From CAYTGR01 sp964437445 (GTDB lineage: Bacteria; Chloroflexota; Anaerolineae; B4-G1; SLSP01), in the NCBI GenBank assembly GCA_964437445.1, contig CAYTGR010000041.1, positions 1-46,154 on the forward strand: DNA of 46,154 bases, given 5' to 3'. Shown piece after piece: positions 12,201 through 20,872 of the stretch. The stretch's first letter is position 1. Every line of letters begins with the position of its first letter. The notes below the pieces were generated by a model. The model worked only from the letters and a program-made list of their open reading frames with translations. It made no database searches and was not told the DNA's origin. The position numbers and the translations under genes are program-made.

Positions 12201-15200
12201 CCGGCGACCGCCTGAGGGCAGGTCGTCCCGGCGCAAGCGGCCGGGTTGCCCGCGCCGGAAGCGTCGTTGAAGGTGGTAGCGCCCGCCGATTCATCCAGGT
12301 GCAACAACATCAACGCGCTGCTGGCGGTGCGGGTCAACTGCACCGTCTGGCTAACCGTATTCCAATAAGTACCGGAGTGCACACCGCCGCCAAAGCCGTT
12401 GGGCGTGCCGTCCTTGTCGGTGTAGGCATCCGGCGAACCACTGGCCAGGCGGGAAACGAAGCCGGCCGGCAACGTGTCAGAAAGCAATACATCGGTCGCC
12501 GGGGAAGGCCCGTAGTTCGTCACGACAAGCGTATAGGTCACCAGCTCGCCTACCGCCACCGTCGTGGGCATGCCGGACTTGGTGACGGCGAGGTCGGCCA
12601 GCGGATAGCGGCGCAGGTAAATCTGGCCGCTGTCGGCAAAGGCCACCGCATCACCGCCGGCGCTGAGGGAAGGATAAGCGTTGTCGGCGCCTGTTCCACC
12701 GCTCAACGTCGTATTTTCCACCGCGTCATACAGGTAGACCTGCTGGTTCCACAAATAAGCCACACGCAGGCCATCGGCACTGATGGTGGGCCGGCTTTTC
12801 CCGCCGCTGCTGTTGGTCAGCTGGGTCAACGTGAAAGTGCCCCCCGGCCCCAAATCGGCCACAAAGACCTGCCGGATGGCCGACGGATTCTGTCCCGGCA
12901 CCAAATCGCGATCTGAAATGAAAGCCACCCGCCGGCCATCACCGCTCAAAGCCGGTTGCTCGTTCACCCCCCCGACCGAGCGGGTTAACTGAGTGTAAGT
13001 CACTGTCCCATCCGGCGCCACCTGAGCCAAAAAGAGCTCGCGGTTGCCATCGGGATTTTCGCCTGTCCAATCCTGTTCTGAAATAAAGGCGATCCGGCTG
13101 CCTTCGCCGCAAAGGGTGGGCTCATCGCTGGAGCCGGGATGGTTGGCCGGCGCCGTGGTGAGACGTTTGAAGGCCACGCCCCCGCCGGCCAACAGCTCCG
13201 CCCGGTAGATCTCGGTCTGCCCATCCACCTGCCCGTCGCCGGTCAAATCGCGGTCCGAGGCAAAAACCACAAACCGGCCGTTGCCGCTGATCTGCGGCAG
13301 GATGTTGAGGCCCTTCGGCGTCACCGTCAGTTGAGTCAAGGTAAAGGTACCGCCTGTCCCGATCTCGGCCAGGAAAATCTCAAAGTTGCGATCGGGGTTC
13401 TGTCCGGTCAGATCGCGGTCGGAGAAAAAGGCCACCCGTTCACCCGCTTCATCTATAGAGGGACCAAGGTTGAAACCGACCAGGATGCTGCCGGTGGAAC
13501 TGGTCACCTGGGTGTAGCTCAACGTCCCGTTAGGTTGCACGTCGGCCAGGAAGATCTCAATACTGCCATCGGGGTTACGGGCTGTGCGTGCTGTGGACCA
13601 GAACGCCAGCCGTTTGCCGGCGCCGTTGATGGCCGGCTGGTGGCTGAAGCCCTGGGCAGAAGTGGTAATCCGTAACAGGTTACTGCCGGCCGACGCAGTC
13701 GTGGCCTGCAGCTGAGGGACGGAGAAACGAACCGCGACCGGCGTGGTTGCCGGCGGGGCCGCCAACGTGACCGGCGAGAAGATCTCCGGCAGCTCGCTTT
13801 GGACCACCAGCGCGGTGCTACGGTTGCGCAAGACCAGCGGCAGATAAAGGCGGCCCCCTCTCGGAATCGTTACCACCGTAAAAGCGTAAGCCGGCCGCGA
13901 GGGGACACTGGGGGGACAATCGGGGCCGTGGACTGCCAGGGTGACGGTGTAGGTACCGCCCCGGCCATAGCTATGTTTGATCACCCGGCCTGAGCCGGTC
14001 GTCCCATCGCCAAAATCCCATTCATAGGTGATGAACCCCTCGGCCAACAACACCCGTCCGGTGAATTCAATTTGCTGTCCGGCGGTGACCACCGTGGTCG
14101 GCGTAAAAACAATGGAAGCCCCGGAGGGCCAGACGCAATCCACCGAGCGTACCCGGAACGGGGGGCTGACCCCAATTCCGACGGCCCGCTGGACCGGTCC
14201 AACCGTGTTGTTGGGGACAACCCGGACCCGGAAGCGGGCGTTATCGCTGATGGCCCGGTCGGCGGCGGCGTTCCAGATAAAAGTGCCGGTCGCGCCGGTG
14301 GTGGCGGTCCGCGTTAGGATCACCGTTGAAGTGGCCGCGGCGGCCGTCTTCCAGACACTGCCTCCATCCAGGGAGTACTCAAAGTAGGTGCGGGCGAGCG
14401 GGTCAGCCTCGTGATCATACACTTGATATTGGATGGTCACGGTGGGATGGTTGGGCCCGGTCAAAACCGGGGCGGCGGAGTAGAAGTAAGCGGCCCCGGT
14501 CGTCCCTGGCCGTGCTACGCGGACGTAGGGCGGGGTATTGGCTAAAGGCGTTAAACTGTTGGCCGGATAGTAGAGGTGAGCCGGAGTAGCCAGGATATTG
14601 GTGTAGACCCCGCTGGGCTCTAAGGCTAAAGCCGCCGTTGTCTGGCGCACCGCGTAGCTCTGGGGCAGGGGCCCCGCCTCGTCCGCCATAGCGCTGGTGC
14701 GACCCACGCTGCCGGCCGAGGCCACGGCCAAGTCCAGGTCGCCATCGCCTTCCATGTCGCCCCAGGCCAGCCCCGCGACCGGCAGGTTGGAGGAGCCATA
14801 CCATAGTTCCGCCAGCTGAGGAACGCCAGGCGCGCTGCCTAAGTTAGCATAGACCACGCTGGTCGGGCTGAAAGTGCCACCGGCGGCCAGGTCCGGGTAG
14901 CCATCGTTGTCCCAATCGCCCCAGGCGACGCTGCTCGCGGCTAATGTCGCCTGCCAGACCGGCGCAGTGCCAAACGTGGTGCCCTGGTTCTCCCAAACCA
15001 TGACCTGCCAGCTGCCGGCGACGGCCAGGTCCAGATCACCATCGCGGTCATAGTCGGCCCAATCCAGGCTCAGCGCCGGCACCACAGCGGGTGAGCTCCA
15101 GGCCAGACGGAAGGTGCGGCCGTCGCCGTTGTTGCGATAGACCCGCAACGGCTGATCCGCCGCGCCGACCGCGAAGTCCATGTAATAATCCTGGTCATAA

Positions 15201-17560
15201 TCGCCCCAGGCTACACTCGTGATTTGGCCGATTTCTGAAGTGGTAAAGATGGCCGTCGTGGAGAGTTGGGTTCCCCGGTTCAGGTACAGGGTCACCGGGC
15301 CGCCGTTCTGACCTACCAGCAGGTCCAGCCGGCCATCGTCGTCGGCGTCGCCCCAGGCCACGCTGGCGGCCGGGTGGCCCATCCGGAAACGTTGGTTGGG
15401 CTCACCGGCGGTATTGCCGTTGAAGTAGATGTGCACCTCGCTGGGGGTGCCGATTGCCATGTCTAAGCGGCCATCGCCCGTGACGTCGCCCCAGGCCACG
15501 GCGTGCGGGCCAAAGCCGCTGGCTCTGATCTCAACCCGGGTGTTGAACCGGCCCTGTTGGTTGAGATAGAGATAGCTGCTCACCCCCAATGCGTCGGCCC
15601 CGACCAACAGATCCAGGTCGCCGTCGTTGTCTACATCACCCCAGGCCACGCTGCTACCCAACACCTGCCCAAAGGTGCCGGATCCCAGCGGCACGCTGGT
15701 GGGCCGCAATTTCGGCCCGACGATGCTAAAGATCCGGCTGGGACCGTCGCGGTTGGTCATGGCCAGGTTAAGGGTATGCTGCTCGTTGAGTTCAACTCCC
15801 TGGATGCTCCAGACCTGACCGGTAGTAAGCGGTGGTACCAGCGAGGAAATGAGACTGAAGGCTTGCGTGCTGGAGCTATATTCGTAGAACTTGAGGCGAG
15901 AATCAGCCACCGCCAAATCCAGGCGTCCATCGCCGTTGAAATCGCCCCAGTCCACGGTCAGGGGAGTCATGAAGGTGCTGGTGCGGATAGATTCCGCGGT
16001 CGCTATGAGGGTCCCCGACGATGGCTGGTTTTGGTAGACCTGCGTCTCTCGCTGTAAGGGGTAAGCCGCGGCCAGGTCTAAATAGCCGTCGCCGTTATAA
16101 TCGCCCCACACCAGGTCATAAGGGATGTACTCCAGGCCACTTTCTATGGTTTTGAGGGTGACCAGAGGGTTGGTCGCGGTGAGAACGGCCCCGTTACGCT
16201 CATTCACCAGCAGCTGGAGCGTGCTGGGAAAAGCTCCCAGGGCCAGGTCCAGATCGCCGTCGTTGTCGTAGTCGCCGGGGCCCAAAGCGGCCGTTGCGGC
16301 CTGACTGAGGCATTCAATCTGATTGGGGCCGGCAGCCGTGACGGTGCCGGTGAAATGGCCGGTGCCGTCGTTACGATACAGCGCTACCGTACAGGGCGCA
16401 TTGATGGCGTTGGTGCTGGCGACCAGGTCTATATCTCCATCGCCATCGTAGTCACCCGGCGCAACCCGCACCAGTTGCAGGTCAGTTGTGAAGACTTCGG
16501 ATGTGGAAAAACTCTGCTGAGCAGAATTAAATTGATAAATATAATTAATGCCCTCGCTGTTGGCGGTGTGGTCGGCGCTATCTCCCACGACCACCAGCTC
16601 CAACGTGTGGGCGGCCTCGGGTATCAGATCGGCCCACCGCACGCCATAGGAAAGCCGCTGCTGGCCCTGGGCGTCCGGTATGAAATCCATAATTTGCTGT
16701 AAGACGCCGCCATCATTGCGGTAAATGGCGGTTCCCAACGAGGAGCCGAGCGCCAGGTCCAGATCGCCATCGCGGTCAAAGTCGCCCCAATCCTGGCTGA
16801 GCGTCCCGCCCATGTCGTTGGAAAACCAGGTCGGCACGGTGGAAATGCTGGTCGTGCCGGGCGTAATGCGGACATGCGCGGTCAATGACAGTTCAACGGA
16901 GGCGGTGCCGGGCTGCGTAGCGCCCTGCAGCCAGTAGCGCACAAAGGCCCGGTTGGTGAAACGCGCCCCCTCCGGCTGGCCCATCAGACGGCCGGAGAAA
17001 GCCACGGTGAAGCGCTCCTGGGGCGCCAATGGCGTCAGCACCTCCCACTTGATCTGGCGGGTAGCAGTGACCACCACCGTCCCACCGGAGGGTTCCGGGA
17101 AAACCTCCTGCTCCACGATCAACTCACAGACGGGTGCCGTTGAGACGCAGGTGATGTTATCCAACGTGTCCTGCGGTAGCAGGTCATACAGGGTGAAGTA
17201 AGTGATCGGCACAGCACTTTCGTTGGTCAACACCAGGGTATAAGTGACCGTGTCGCCGTTGTACACACTGGTCCGGTCGGCGGTGCCGGTATTTGGGATC
17301 ATCTCCATAGTCACAGCCGCCTGGAGCTCCGAGGCCGTGTCCGTCTCTGAGGAGCCGATAGGGGCGGCCCCCTGGAGGCTTTGGAGTGGAAACGATGGCT
17401 CATGACTGGTAACAGGAGCTTCCGGCCCGGCCGGCCCGCCGGCGCTGGCCCGGACTCCGGTGGGAGCGCACGACCCGACCAGCACCAGGCCGACTACGAG
17501 CCAGAGCGTCACGGTGTTGACGGCTCTTCCCACAGTATGGGGCTGCTTGTCCGTTTTCAT
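9296..17560 (-). CDS. Giant secreted surface protein, N-terminal half (FG-GAP, TolB-like, LamG, PKD)
   Basis: A 2754-residue exported protein. The start at 17560 is supported by GAGGAG nine bases upstream. Residues 1-40 form a signal sequence; VGSC may be a weak lipobox. An Ig/DUF11-like domain follows (about 85-230), then twelve FG-GAP/VCBS calcium-binding repeats of the type WGDFDRDGDLDLALG (about 250-960). After these come a PKD domain (about 1127-1225, YEWDFGDG), TolB-like blades (about 1290-1650, NPDGxxEIFLA), one DUF11 domain, two LamG domains (about 1750-1947 and 2003-2220) and four PKD/Ig-like domains to the end. It stops at a TAG beyond which the frame stays coding, so the ancestral product was about 5,700 residues. 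The fold inventory points to surface adhesion or carbohydrate/protein binding; the ligand is unknown. The 219-bp spacer upstream holds a candidate promoter, so it may be transcribed separately from the injection-system genes. Confidence 0.85.
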   Translation of the reverse strand: MKTDKQPHTVGRAVNTVTLWLVVGLVLVGSCAPTGVRASAGGPAGPEAPVTSHEPSFPLQSLQGAAPIGSSETDTASELQAAVTMEMIPNTGTADRTSVYNGDTVTYTLVLTNESAVPITYFTLYDLLPQDTLDNITCVSTAPVCELIVEQEVFPEPSGGTVVVTATRQIKWEVLTPLAPQERFTVAFSGRLMGQPEGARFTNRAFVRYWLQGATQPGTASVELSLTAHVRITPGTTSISTVPTWFSNDMGGTLSQDWGDFDRDGDLDLALGSSLGTAIYRNDGGVLQQIMDFIPDAQGQQRLSYGVRWADLIPEAAHTLELVVVGDSADHTANSEGINYIYQFNSAQQSFSTSEVFTTDLQLVRVAPGDYDGDGDIDLVASTNAINAPCTVALYRNDGTGHFTGTVTAAGPNQIECLSQAATAALGPGDYDNDGDLDLALGAFPSTLQLLVNERNGAVLTATNPLVTLKTIESGLEYIPYDLVWGDYNGDGYLDLAAAYPLQRETQVYQNQPSSGTLIATAESIRTSTFMTPLTVDWGDFNGDGRLDLAVADSRLKFYEYSSSTQAFSLISSLVPPLTTGQVWSIQGVELNEQHTLNLAMTNRDGPSRIFSIVGPKLRPTSVPLGSGTFGQVLGSSVAWGDVDNDGDLDLLVGADALGVSSYLYLNQQGRFNTRVEIRASGFGPHAVAWGDVTGDGRLDMAIGTPSEVHIYFNGNTAGEPNQRFRMGHPAASVAWGDADDDGRLDLLVGQNGGPVTLYLNRGTQLSTTAIFTTSEIGQITSVAWGDYDQDYYMDFAVGAADQPLRVYRNNGDGRTFRLAWSSPAVVPALSLDWADYDRDGDLDLAVAGSWQVMVWENQGTTFGTAPVWQATLAASSVAWGDWDNDGYPDLAAGGTFSPTSVVYANLGSAPGVPQLAELWYGSSNLPVAGLAWGDMEGDGDLDLAVASAGSVGRTSAMADEAGPLPQSYAVRQTTAALALEPSGVYTNILATPAHLYYPANSLTPLANTPPYVRVARPGTTGAAYFYSAAPVLTGPNHPTVTIQYQVYDHEADPLARTYFEYSLDGGSVWKTAAAATSTVILTRTATTGATGTFIWNAAADRAISDNARFRVRVVPNNTVGPVQRAVGIGVSPPFRVRSVDCVWPSGASIVFTPTTVVTAGQQIEFTGRVLLAEGFITYEWDFGDGTTGSGRVIKHSYGRGGTYTVTLAVHGPDCPPSVPSRPAYAFTVVTIPRGGRLYLPLVLRNRSTALVVQSELPEIFSPVTLAAPPATTPVAVRFSVPQLQATTASAGSNLLRITTSAQGFSHQPAINGAGKRLAFWSTARTARNPDGSIEIFLADVQPNGTLSYTQVTSSTGSILVGFNLGPSIDEAGERVAFFSDRDLTGQNPDRNFEIFLAEIGTGGTFTLTQLTVTPKGLNILPQISGNGRFVVFASDRDLTGDGQVDGQTEIYRAELLAGGGVAFKRLTTAPANHPGSSDEPTLCGEGSRIAFISEQDWTGENPDGNRELFLAQVAPDGTVTYTQLTRSVGGVNEQPALSGDGRRVAFISDRDLVPGQNPSAIRQVFVADLGPGGTFTLTQLTNSSGGKSRPTISADGLRVAYLWNQQVYLYDAVENTTLSGGTGADNAYPSLSAGGDAVAFADSGQIYLRRYPLADLAVTKSGMPTTVAVGELVTYTLVVTNYGPSPATDVLLSDTLPAGFVSRLASGSPDAYTDKDGTPNGFGGGVHSGTYWNTVSQTVQLTRTASSALMLLHLDESAGATTFNDASGAGNPAACAGTTCPQAVAGQFGNAAQLDGSNDQLIINSAPALAYRSFTVAFWARRLSTGTADVVVGQGAPTTNVGLYIGFRSNNRFTCAFWGNDLDTSASYFDTLWHHWACTYDVATRRRTLYRDGVLVAQDTATAYYQGGGPLVVGNFPGLTDYFHGQLDEVAIFTRVLTATEVQLLMGTPVMPYSGYFDSRVLTDTLGSGRWSTLGWTPYRPLGESLPDDGIQETGYVTGNVNMNGTVLLLHLDELSGANAFQDTSGRSNNTYCLGTTCPTAGAPGAFATALEFDGAVDYLYAPDNSTLDLNQFTVGLWVWPVTVTPGLYQTLLVKEDSYGYNVNYSLMLAKGSTQVNYDFLPAGQCGNIDAFVGGNGTQALQLNAWNHVMMTYDGTDLIGYVNGQQDIIFPGVRAPCQNSFPLKLGREFSDNVQTPFQGRLDEIVILNRPLSAAEVRDHYLRGLARLRFQVRACPTPACTNIAFVGPDGTSNSFYTSLNDALTGPPELGLQNLAAGRYAQYRFALDVDAYPREFGVSRVTLRPSVTCQGQQPITCTLGSATAPLAVGQALSLTLPAQIVDGYAAYLAAAEVGGQRVVTNTVTVDAEESDHGPAGNNDASAHTGLDFSILLGVTISGRDVAAVDTPEVFTATVNPLNATPPISYTWSATGKPTAVYTSGQVSYVLTYTWSTPGVRVITVTADNPLHTVVTDVHTVTVVYKVDRLLLTTTSPVELEQLTVLTATVAPTSTNVTYLWDFGDGHTATSGPGTSTTITHTYAQTGTYTVVVTATNPYNSLVQTATVEVLEAPIRNLQLQSNSPVPLGTSAAVTATLTTGTNVTYTWDFGDGTPPVEVTPYYLAKTIPLTHTYVQTGTYTVVVTATNSVGSEVVTTSVQVVDVPIQGLVVLNNSPTEYDDPTVLTATVAAGTNIHYTWDLGDGEFTTTQTLTFTNQVSLTHVFSTYVPLRLYTVVVTATNGTNSVTATTVVTVYRTCWA

Positions 17561-17581
17561 CTATTTGCTCCTCAAAATAAT

Positions 17582-17613
17582 GTGAAAAGTTCGCAGCGAG
17601 GCGCTTTAGCGCC
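17582..17613. repeat. Hairpin-rich interspersed repeat, copy B
   Basis: Matches 42-73 at 28 of 32 positions, including the identical palindrome GGCGCTTTAGCGCC (17600-17613). It lies in the 5' leader of the giant gene, 22 bases before its ATG, so the stem would form in the mRNA shortly upstream of the ribosome-binding site. The right half of copy A (the CCGCGCTGAAGCGCGG stem) is not conserved here. Confidence 0.55.
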
Positions 17614-17671
17614 CCCCAACGTGCTCCAGCGCGTCCCGGCCGCGCTGGCGAGACAGCATCAATAGCTTCCT

Positions 17672-17701
17672 GATATAGCACACGACCGGCAACTATGACA
17701 A
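17672..17701 (-). promoter_or_regulatory. Candidate sigma70-type promoter for the giant surface-protein gene
   Basis: On the minus strand TTGTCA (17701-17696, five of six to TTGACA) is separated by 18 bases from TATATC (17677-17672, four of six to TATAAT). Transcription would start near 17665, about 105 bases before the ATG at 17560. The -35 box lies in the loop of the 11-bp inverted repeat at 17684-17725, and one arm occupies the spacer. Found by eye and not tested against background. Confidence 0.35.
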
Positions 17702-17725
17702 TTTTTTCCGCGCAAGTTGCCGGTC
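17684..17725. repeat. Perfect 11-bp inverted repeat around the candidate promoter
   Basis: GACCGGCAACT (17684-17694) and its exact reverse complement AGTTGCCGGTC (17715-17725) are separated by 20 bases that contain a T6 run. No T tract follows either arm, so an ordinary intrinsic terminator is unlikely. It could be a regulator-binding site for the surface-protein gene or an RNA stem after the FHA gene at 17780-20836. Confidence 0.5.
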
Positions 17726-17779
17726 ATTCTATGGCGCTCGGTGCGCTGGTCCTGCCAGGCCGGCGCTGTGTTCTCCTGG

Positions 17780-20700
17780 TCAAGGACCTGGCGTTGCGGT
17801 CGGACAGGGCCAGCTGTACCAGGTGTTCGGGCTGGGGGGCGTTTCCTTGAAGCTGGATGACGCCATATCCCAATAGACGGCCACAACGTAGTAAGCCAAC
17901 CCACAGGCCGGGGTCGGATCCTCCCACCGCCGGGCTGTGTTGTTGAGCACCGATTCGTCGGCCAGCCGGTCAAACAGAACATAAGGGTAAGCCGCCCGGT
18001 AGACGCGGAAGCCCGTGACCTGATCCACCCAGCCGGGATCGTAAGACCAGGTGATCGGTAGCGGTACACTATAAGTATCCGGCCCATTCACGTTGTAGGG
18101 GGCTGGCGGGGGAGTCACCGGCTTGAGCTCCACCTGGATAAAGCGCGAGACGCTCGTGCCCGCGCTGTTGAAGGCACTCAACTGGTACTGACCGGCCGAC
18201 CAGATCATGGTCTGGTAAGTCCCTTCGGGATATGGCTGATCGCCCAGACCGTTACCGTCCAGGGACAGGGTCACCTTGGCGGCATTGCGGACGGCCCAAC
18301 TGAGCTGGACCGAGGCTCCCACTTTAATTTGATAACGAATGATATTGTTAGCACTTTCCAGCGTGGTAACGTCGTCGGGATTGGTGCCCTTGGCAATAAA
18401 GTAATCAATGACCGGTGTCGGGATGGGGGTCGGTGTCGGCTCCAAGATGTTGACCACGACCGTCTGGCTGGCGGTGAGGTCGCCATTGTAGGCGGTCAGG
18501 ATGAAGAAAGTTGGCGCGTTGACGACGACCGGGATGGTGCCGGTGCCGGACAGATTGGTCAAAGCCCCGATGGTCGGCCCGGTGATCTGGATGTTGGTCG
18601 TTTTGCCGCTGACCGCCCAGACCAGCTGGACCGGCTTGCCCGCGGCCACCTGGGCCGGGACCGCCTGGAAGCTGTCTATGACCGGCTTTTGCGGCACCGG
18701 CGTCGGCGTGGGCTTCTCCCGCACGTTGATCCGCAGCGGGGGGCTTTCCTGCTGGCGCGGCTTCTGAATGCCGGCCCCGTCATCAAAGACCGCAATCAGC
18801 TTGTATTCGTAAACCCCCGGCGCATCCATCGTCTGGACGGTGTTGCCCTCCAACAGATATTCCTTTTCCTGGCCGGGACCGCTGAGGCGCACTTTGGTGG
18901 CATTTTCCACTTTCCAGGTGAAGGTCACACTTTCGCCGGCCACCAGATCCAATGGAGCAGCCCCAAAGCTCAAGATGATCGGCAACGGCAGGGGCGTCGG
19001 CGTTGGCTGGTTGGCGGTAATCTTCACACTGGCGAAAGTCTCGTCAAACTGATTCTTGACCCGCAACACCACCTCGGTGTTACCGATGGGGGCATACTCC
19101 CGCGTGCCGGTATACTGCGTGGGATCCAGTGGTGGCTCATCCTTCCCATTAAAGGAAAAGTAAGCGACATCGGCGTTTTTGACCTCCCAACGGAGATTCA
19201 CCTTTTCCCCTGCCACAATCGTGGGCCGGTCCACGCTCAGGTTCACCCGGGGCTTTAAAGGGGCCACGTCAATGGTGTAGGTCAGCGGATAAATCGCGGC
19301 CAGGTGCAAGGGAGTCAACAGGTCGGAAATCAGATTTTCGCCCACTAACGTGTAGATCATATCCTGAGTGGGATAGGCTTCCTGCTGGCGCGCCCCGCGC
19401 TCCAGTGGTGTCACCGTCTCTTGCCTGGTATCCGCCACCAACGCTTTCAATGTCAGCCGGGTGGTGAAGGGCGAGGTCTGCCAGCTGAGAGTGACCGCAT
19501 CACCGGCAGTGATCTCGGTGGGGCGAGCTTCAAAGGTACGGATGTGGGGACGGAAGAATAACACGATACAGGCCAGTACCGCCAGCACGAACAAGAGCAC
19601 CGGGAAAGGCCCCAGGACCGGGCGCACTTGCAACTGCCCCAAGACCGAGCGCGGAACCGGCGCACCCTCTAACATGTTGGCCGTGACGGTGAAAGAGAGC
19701 GGGTGGCTGCGCATGGCGACAAATTTACGCCGCAACGGCGTGATGTAGACCGGAACGGCAAAGGTCTCTGCCGGCGGTAGCCGCAGATCGGCCTGGCGGG
19801 CCAGCCGGGTGGTCTGCCCGGGCACCTCAAATTCAAAGTGGCAGACGTTCTCGTTATCCAGCGCCTCCAGCCGGAACGGCGCTTCGCTGTTGCCCTTGTT
19901 GGCAATGTGGAACACCGTCTGGCCGACCGGTTTACGCCCCCGTAAAGTTTGCTGCCGTGGCGAGAGCTCCGACATGGCAAATTCGTAGTAGGGGTTAATC
20001 GTGACGGTGGCGCCCCGCTGGCTGCTGCGACCAGGGTAATCTGCCGAGGTCACCACCACCGCCAGGGGGTACGGCCCGGCCCGGCTGGCCGGCTCACGCG
20101 GCGGCGTGATGGAGATCATCAGGCTCGCACTTTGCCCTTCGTACAGGTTGACCTGCTCCGGCTCCACGGTGACCCAGGCCGGATCTACCCCATTGACAGT
20201 CACCTGGAAAGTGGCAACGATCAGACCGCCGTTAGTGATGGTCAGGGGGAACGTAGCGGTCTGCTCCACGTTAATCACCCCCTCGCGTTCGGGAAACTCT
20301 ACCAGGATAGCCTCATCGGTCTGATCCGGGGGGCGCGCGCTTAACCGGGGAGTGGCCGGCATGGCTTTGGCTTCCGCCGGCACAGCCACGGGCGGAGCGG
20401 ACGGTACAGCCACGGCTGGAGCGGCGGGGGCACCGGCGGGAGCCGCCGGCACCGGAGCCGGCGCAACCGGGACCCGGGGCGCCGGTACGGGCATCCGCGC
20501 CGCGACGCTGGAAACCACGCTGGTCCCTTCGCCCTCTACCAGAATCAGGGTATAACCATCCAGCTCCAGCGTCCCCCAATTGGGCATAGTCATCGCCAGG
20601 TTCGGCAACAGCCGCTGGCCATCCAGGCGCGTTTCCTGATCCTCCAAAAGGACAATTTGGTAAGGCTTTTGACGGTGGTCTAAGATGGCGTGGAAAAGCC

Positions 20701-20836
20701 CCACCTGTGGACTGTCAATGACCACGTCGTTGTCGGAATGACGGCCAATATTGGTGATACCCTTTTGAGCATCAAGGTCGTAAAACCGGATCTGCCCATC
20801 GGGGCCGATCACTTCCAATTGATCTATATTTGCCAT
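17780..20836 (-). CDS. FHA-domain single-pass membrane protein with Ig/FnIII ectodomain
   Basis: 1018 residues. The N-terminus is a forkhead-associated domain (GRHSDNDVVID, about residues 30-40, with the FHA Gly-Arg and Asn), which binds phosphothreonine in known families. A Pro/Ala-rich linker follows (about 115-160), then two Ig-like domains, the first ending INPYYEF. One hydrophobic segment (about 414-433, from GPFPVLLFVLAVL) is followed by several Ig-like domains joined by PTPTP linkers and a C-terminal FnIII-like domain. The predicted topology is FHA and Ig1-2 in the cytoplasm with the Ig/FnIII array outside. Its cytoplasmic part corresponds to the two genes upstream (21896-22627 and 20873-21868) placed end to end. 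The stop precedes the giant adhesin gene by 219 bp. Role unknown; membrane anchoring or phospho-dependent control of the injector is inference. Confidence 0.8.
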   Translation of the reverse strand: MANIDQLEVIGPDGQIRFYDLDAQKGITNIGRHSDNDVVIDSPQVGLFHAILDHRQKPYQIVLLEDQETRLDGQRLLPNLAMTMPNWGTLELDGYTLILVEGEGTSVVSSVAARMPVPAPRVPVAPAPVPAAPAGAPAAPAVAVPSAPPVAVPAEAKAMPATPRLSARPPDQTDEAILVEFPEREGVINVEQTATFPLTITNGGLIVATFQVTVNGVDPAWVTVEPEQVNLYEGQSASLMISITPPREPASRAGPYPLAVVVTSADYPGRSSQRGATVTINPYYEFAMSELSPRQQTLRGRKPVGQTVFHIANKGNSEAPFRLEALDNENVCHFEFEVPGQTTRLARQADLRLPPAETFAVPVYITPLRRKFVAMRSHPLSFTVTANMLEGAPVPRSVLGQLQVRPVLGPFPVLLFVLAVLACIVLFFRPHIRTFEARPTEITAGDAVTLSWQTSPFTTRLTLKALVADTRQETVTPLERGARQQEAYPTQDMIYTLVGENLISDLLTPLHLAAIYPLTYTIDVAPLKPRVNLSVDRPTIVAGEKVNLRWEVKNADVAYFSFNGKDEPPLDPTQYTGTREYAPIGNTEVVLRVKNQFDETFASVKITANQPTPTPLPLPIILSFGAAPLDLVAGESVTFTWKVENATKVRLSGPGQEKEYLLEGNTVQTMDAPGVYEYKLIAVFDDGAGIQKPRQQESPPLRINVREKPTPTPVPQKPVIDSFQAVPAQVAAGKPVQLVWAVSGKTTNIQITGPTIGALTNLSGTGTIPVVVNAPTFFILTAYNGDLTASQTVVVNILEPTPTPIPTPVIDYFIAKGTNPDDVTTLESANNIIRYQIKVGASVQLSWAVRNAAKVTLSLDGNGLGDQPYPEGTYQTMIWSAGQYQLSAFNSAGTSVSRFIQVELKPVTPPPAPYNVNGPDTYSVPLPITWSYDPGWVDQVTGFRVYRAAYPYVLFDRLADESVLNNTARRWEDPTPACGLAYYVVAVYWDMASSSFKETPPSPNTWYSWPCPTATPGP

Positions 20837-20872
20837 CGCGGCCTCGCTTTCCTGCCAGGGCGTGCCAGAGAG

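Noticed and set aside
17684..17725. Intrinsic terminator after the FHA gene
   Set aside because: The arms are perfect but the T run is inside the loop and none follows the stem.
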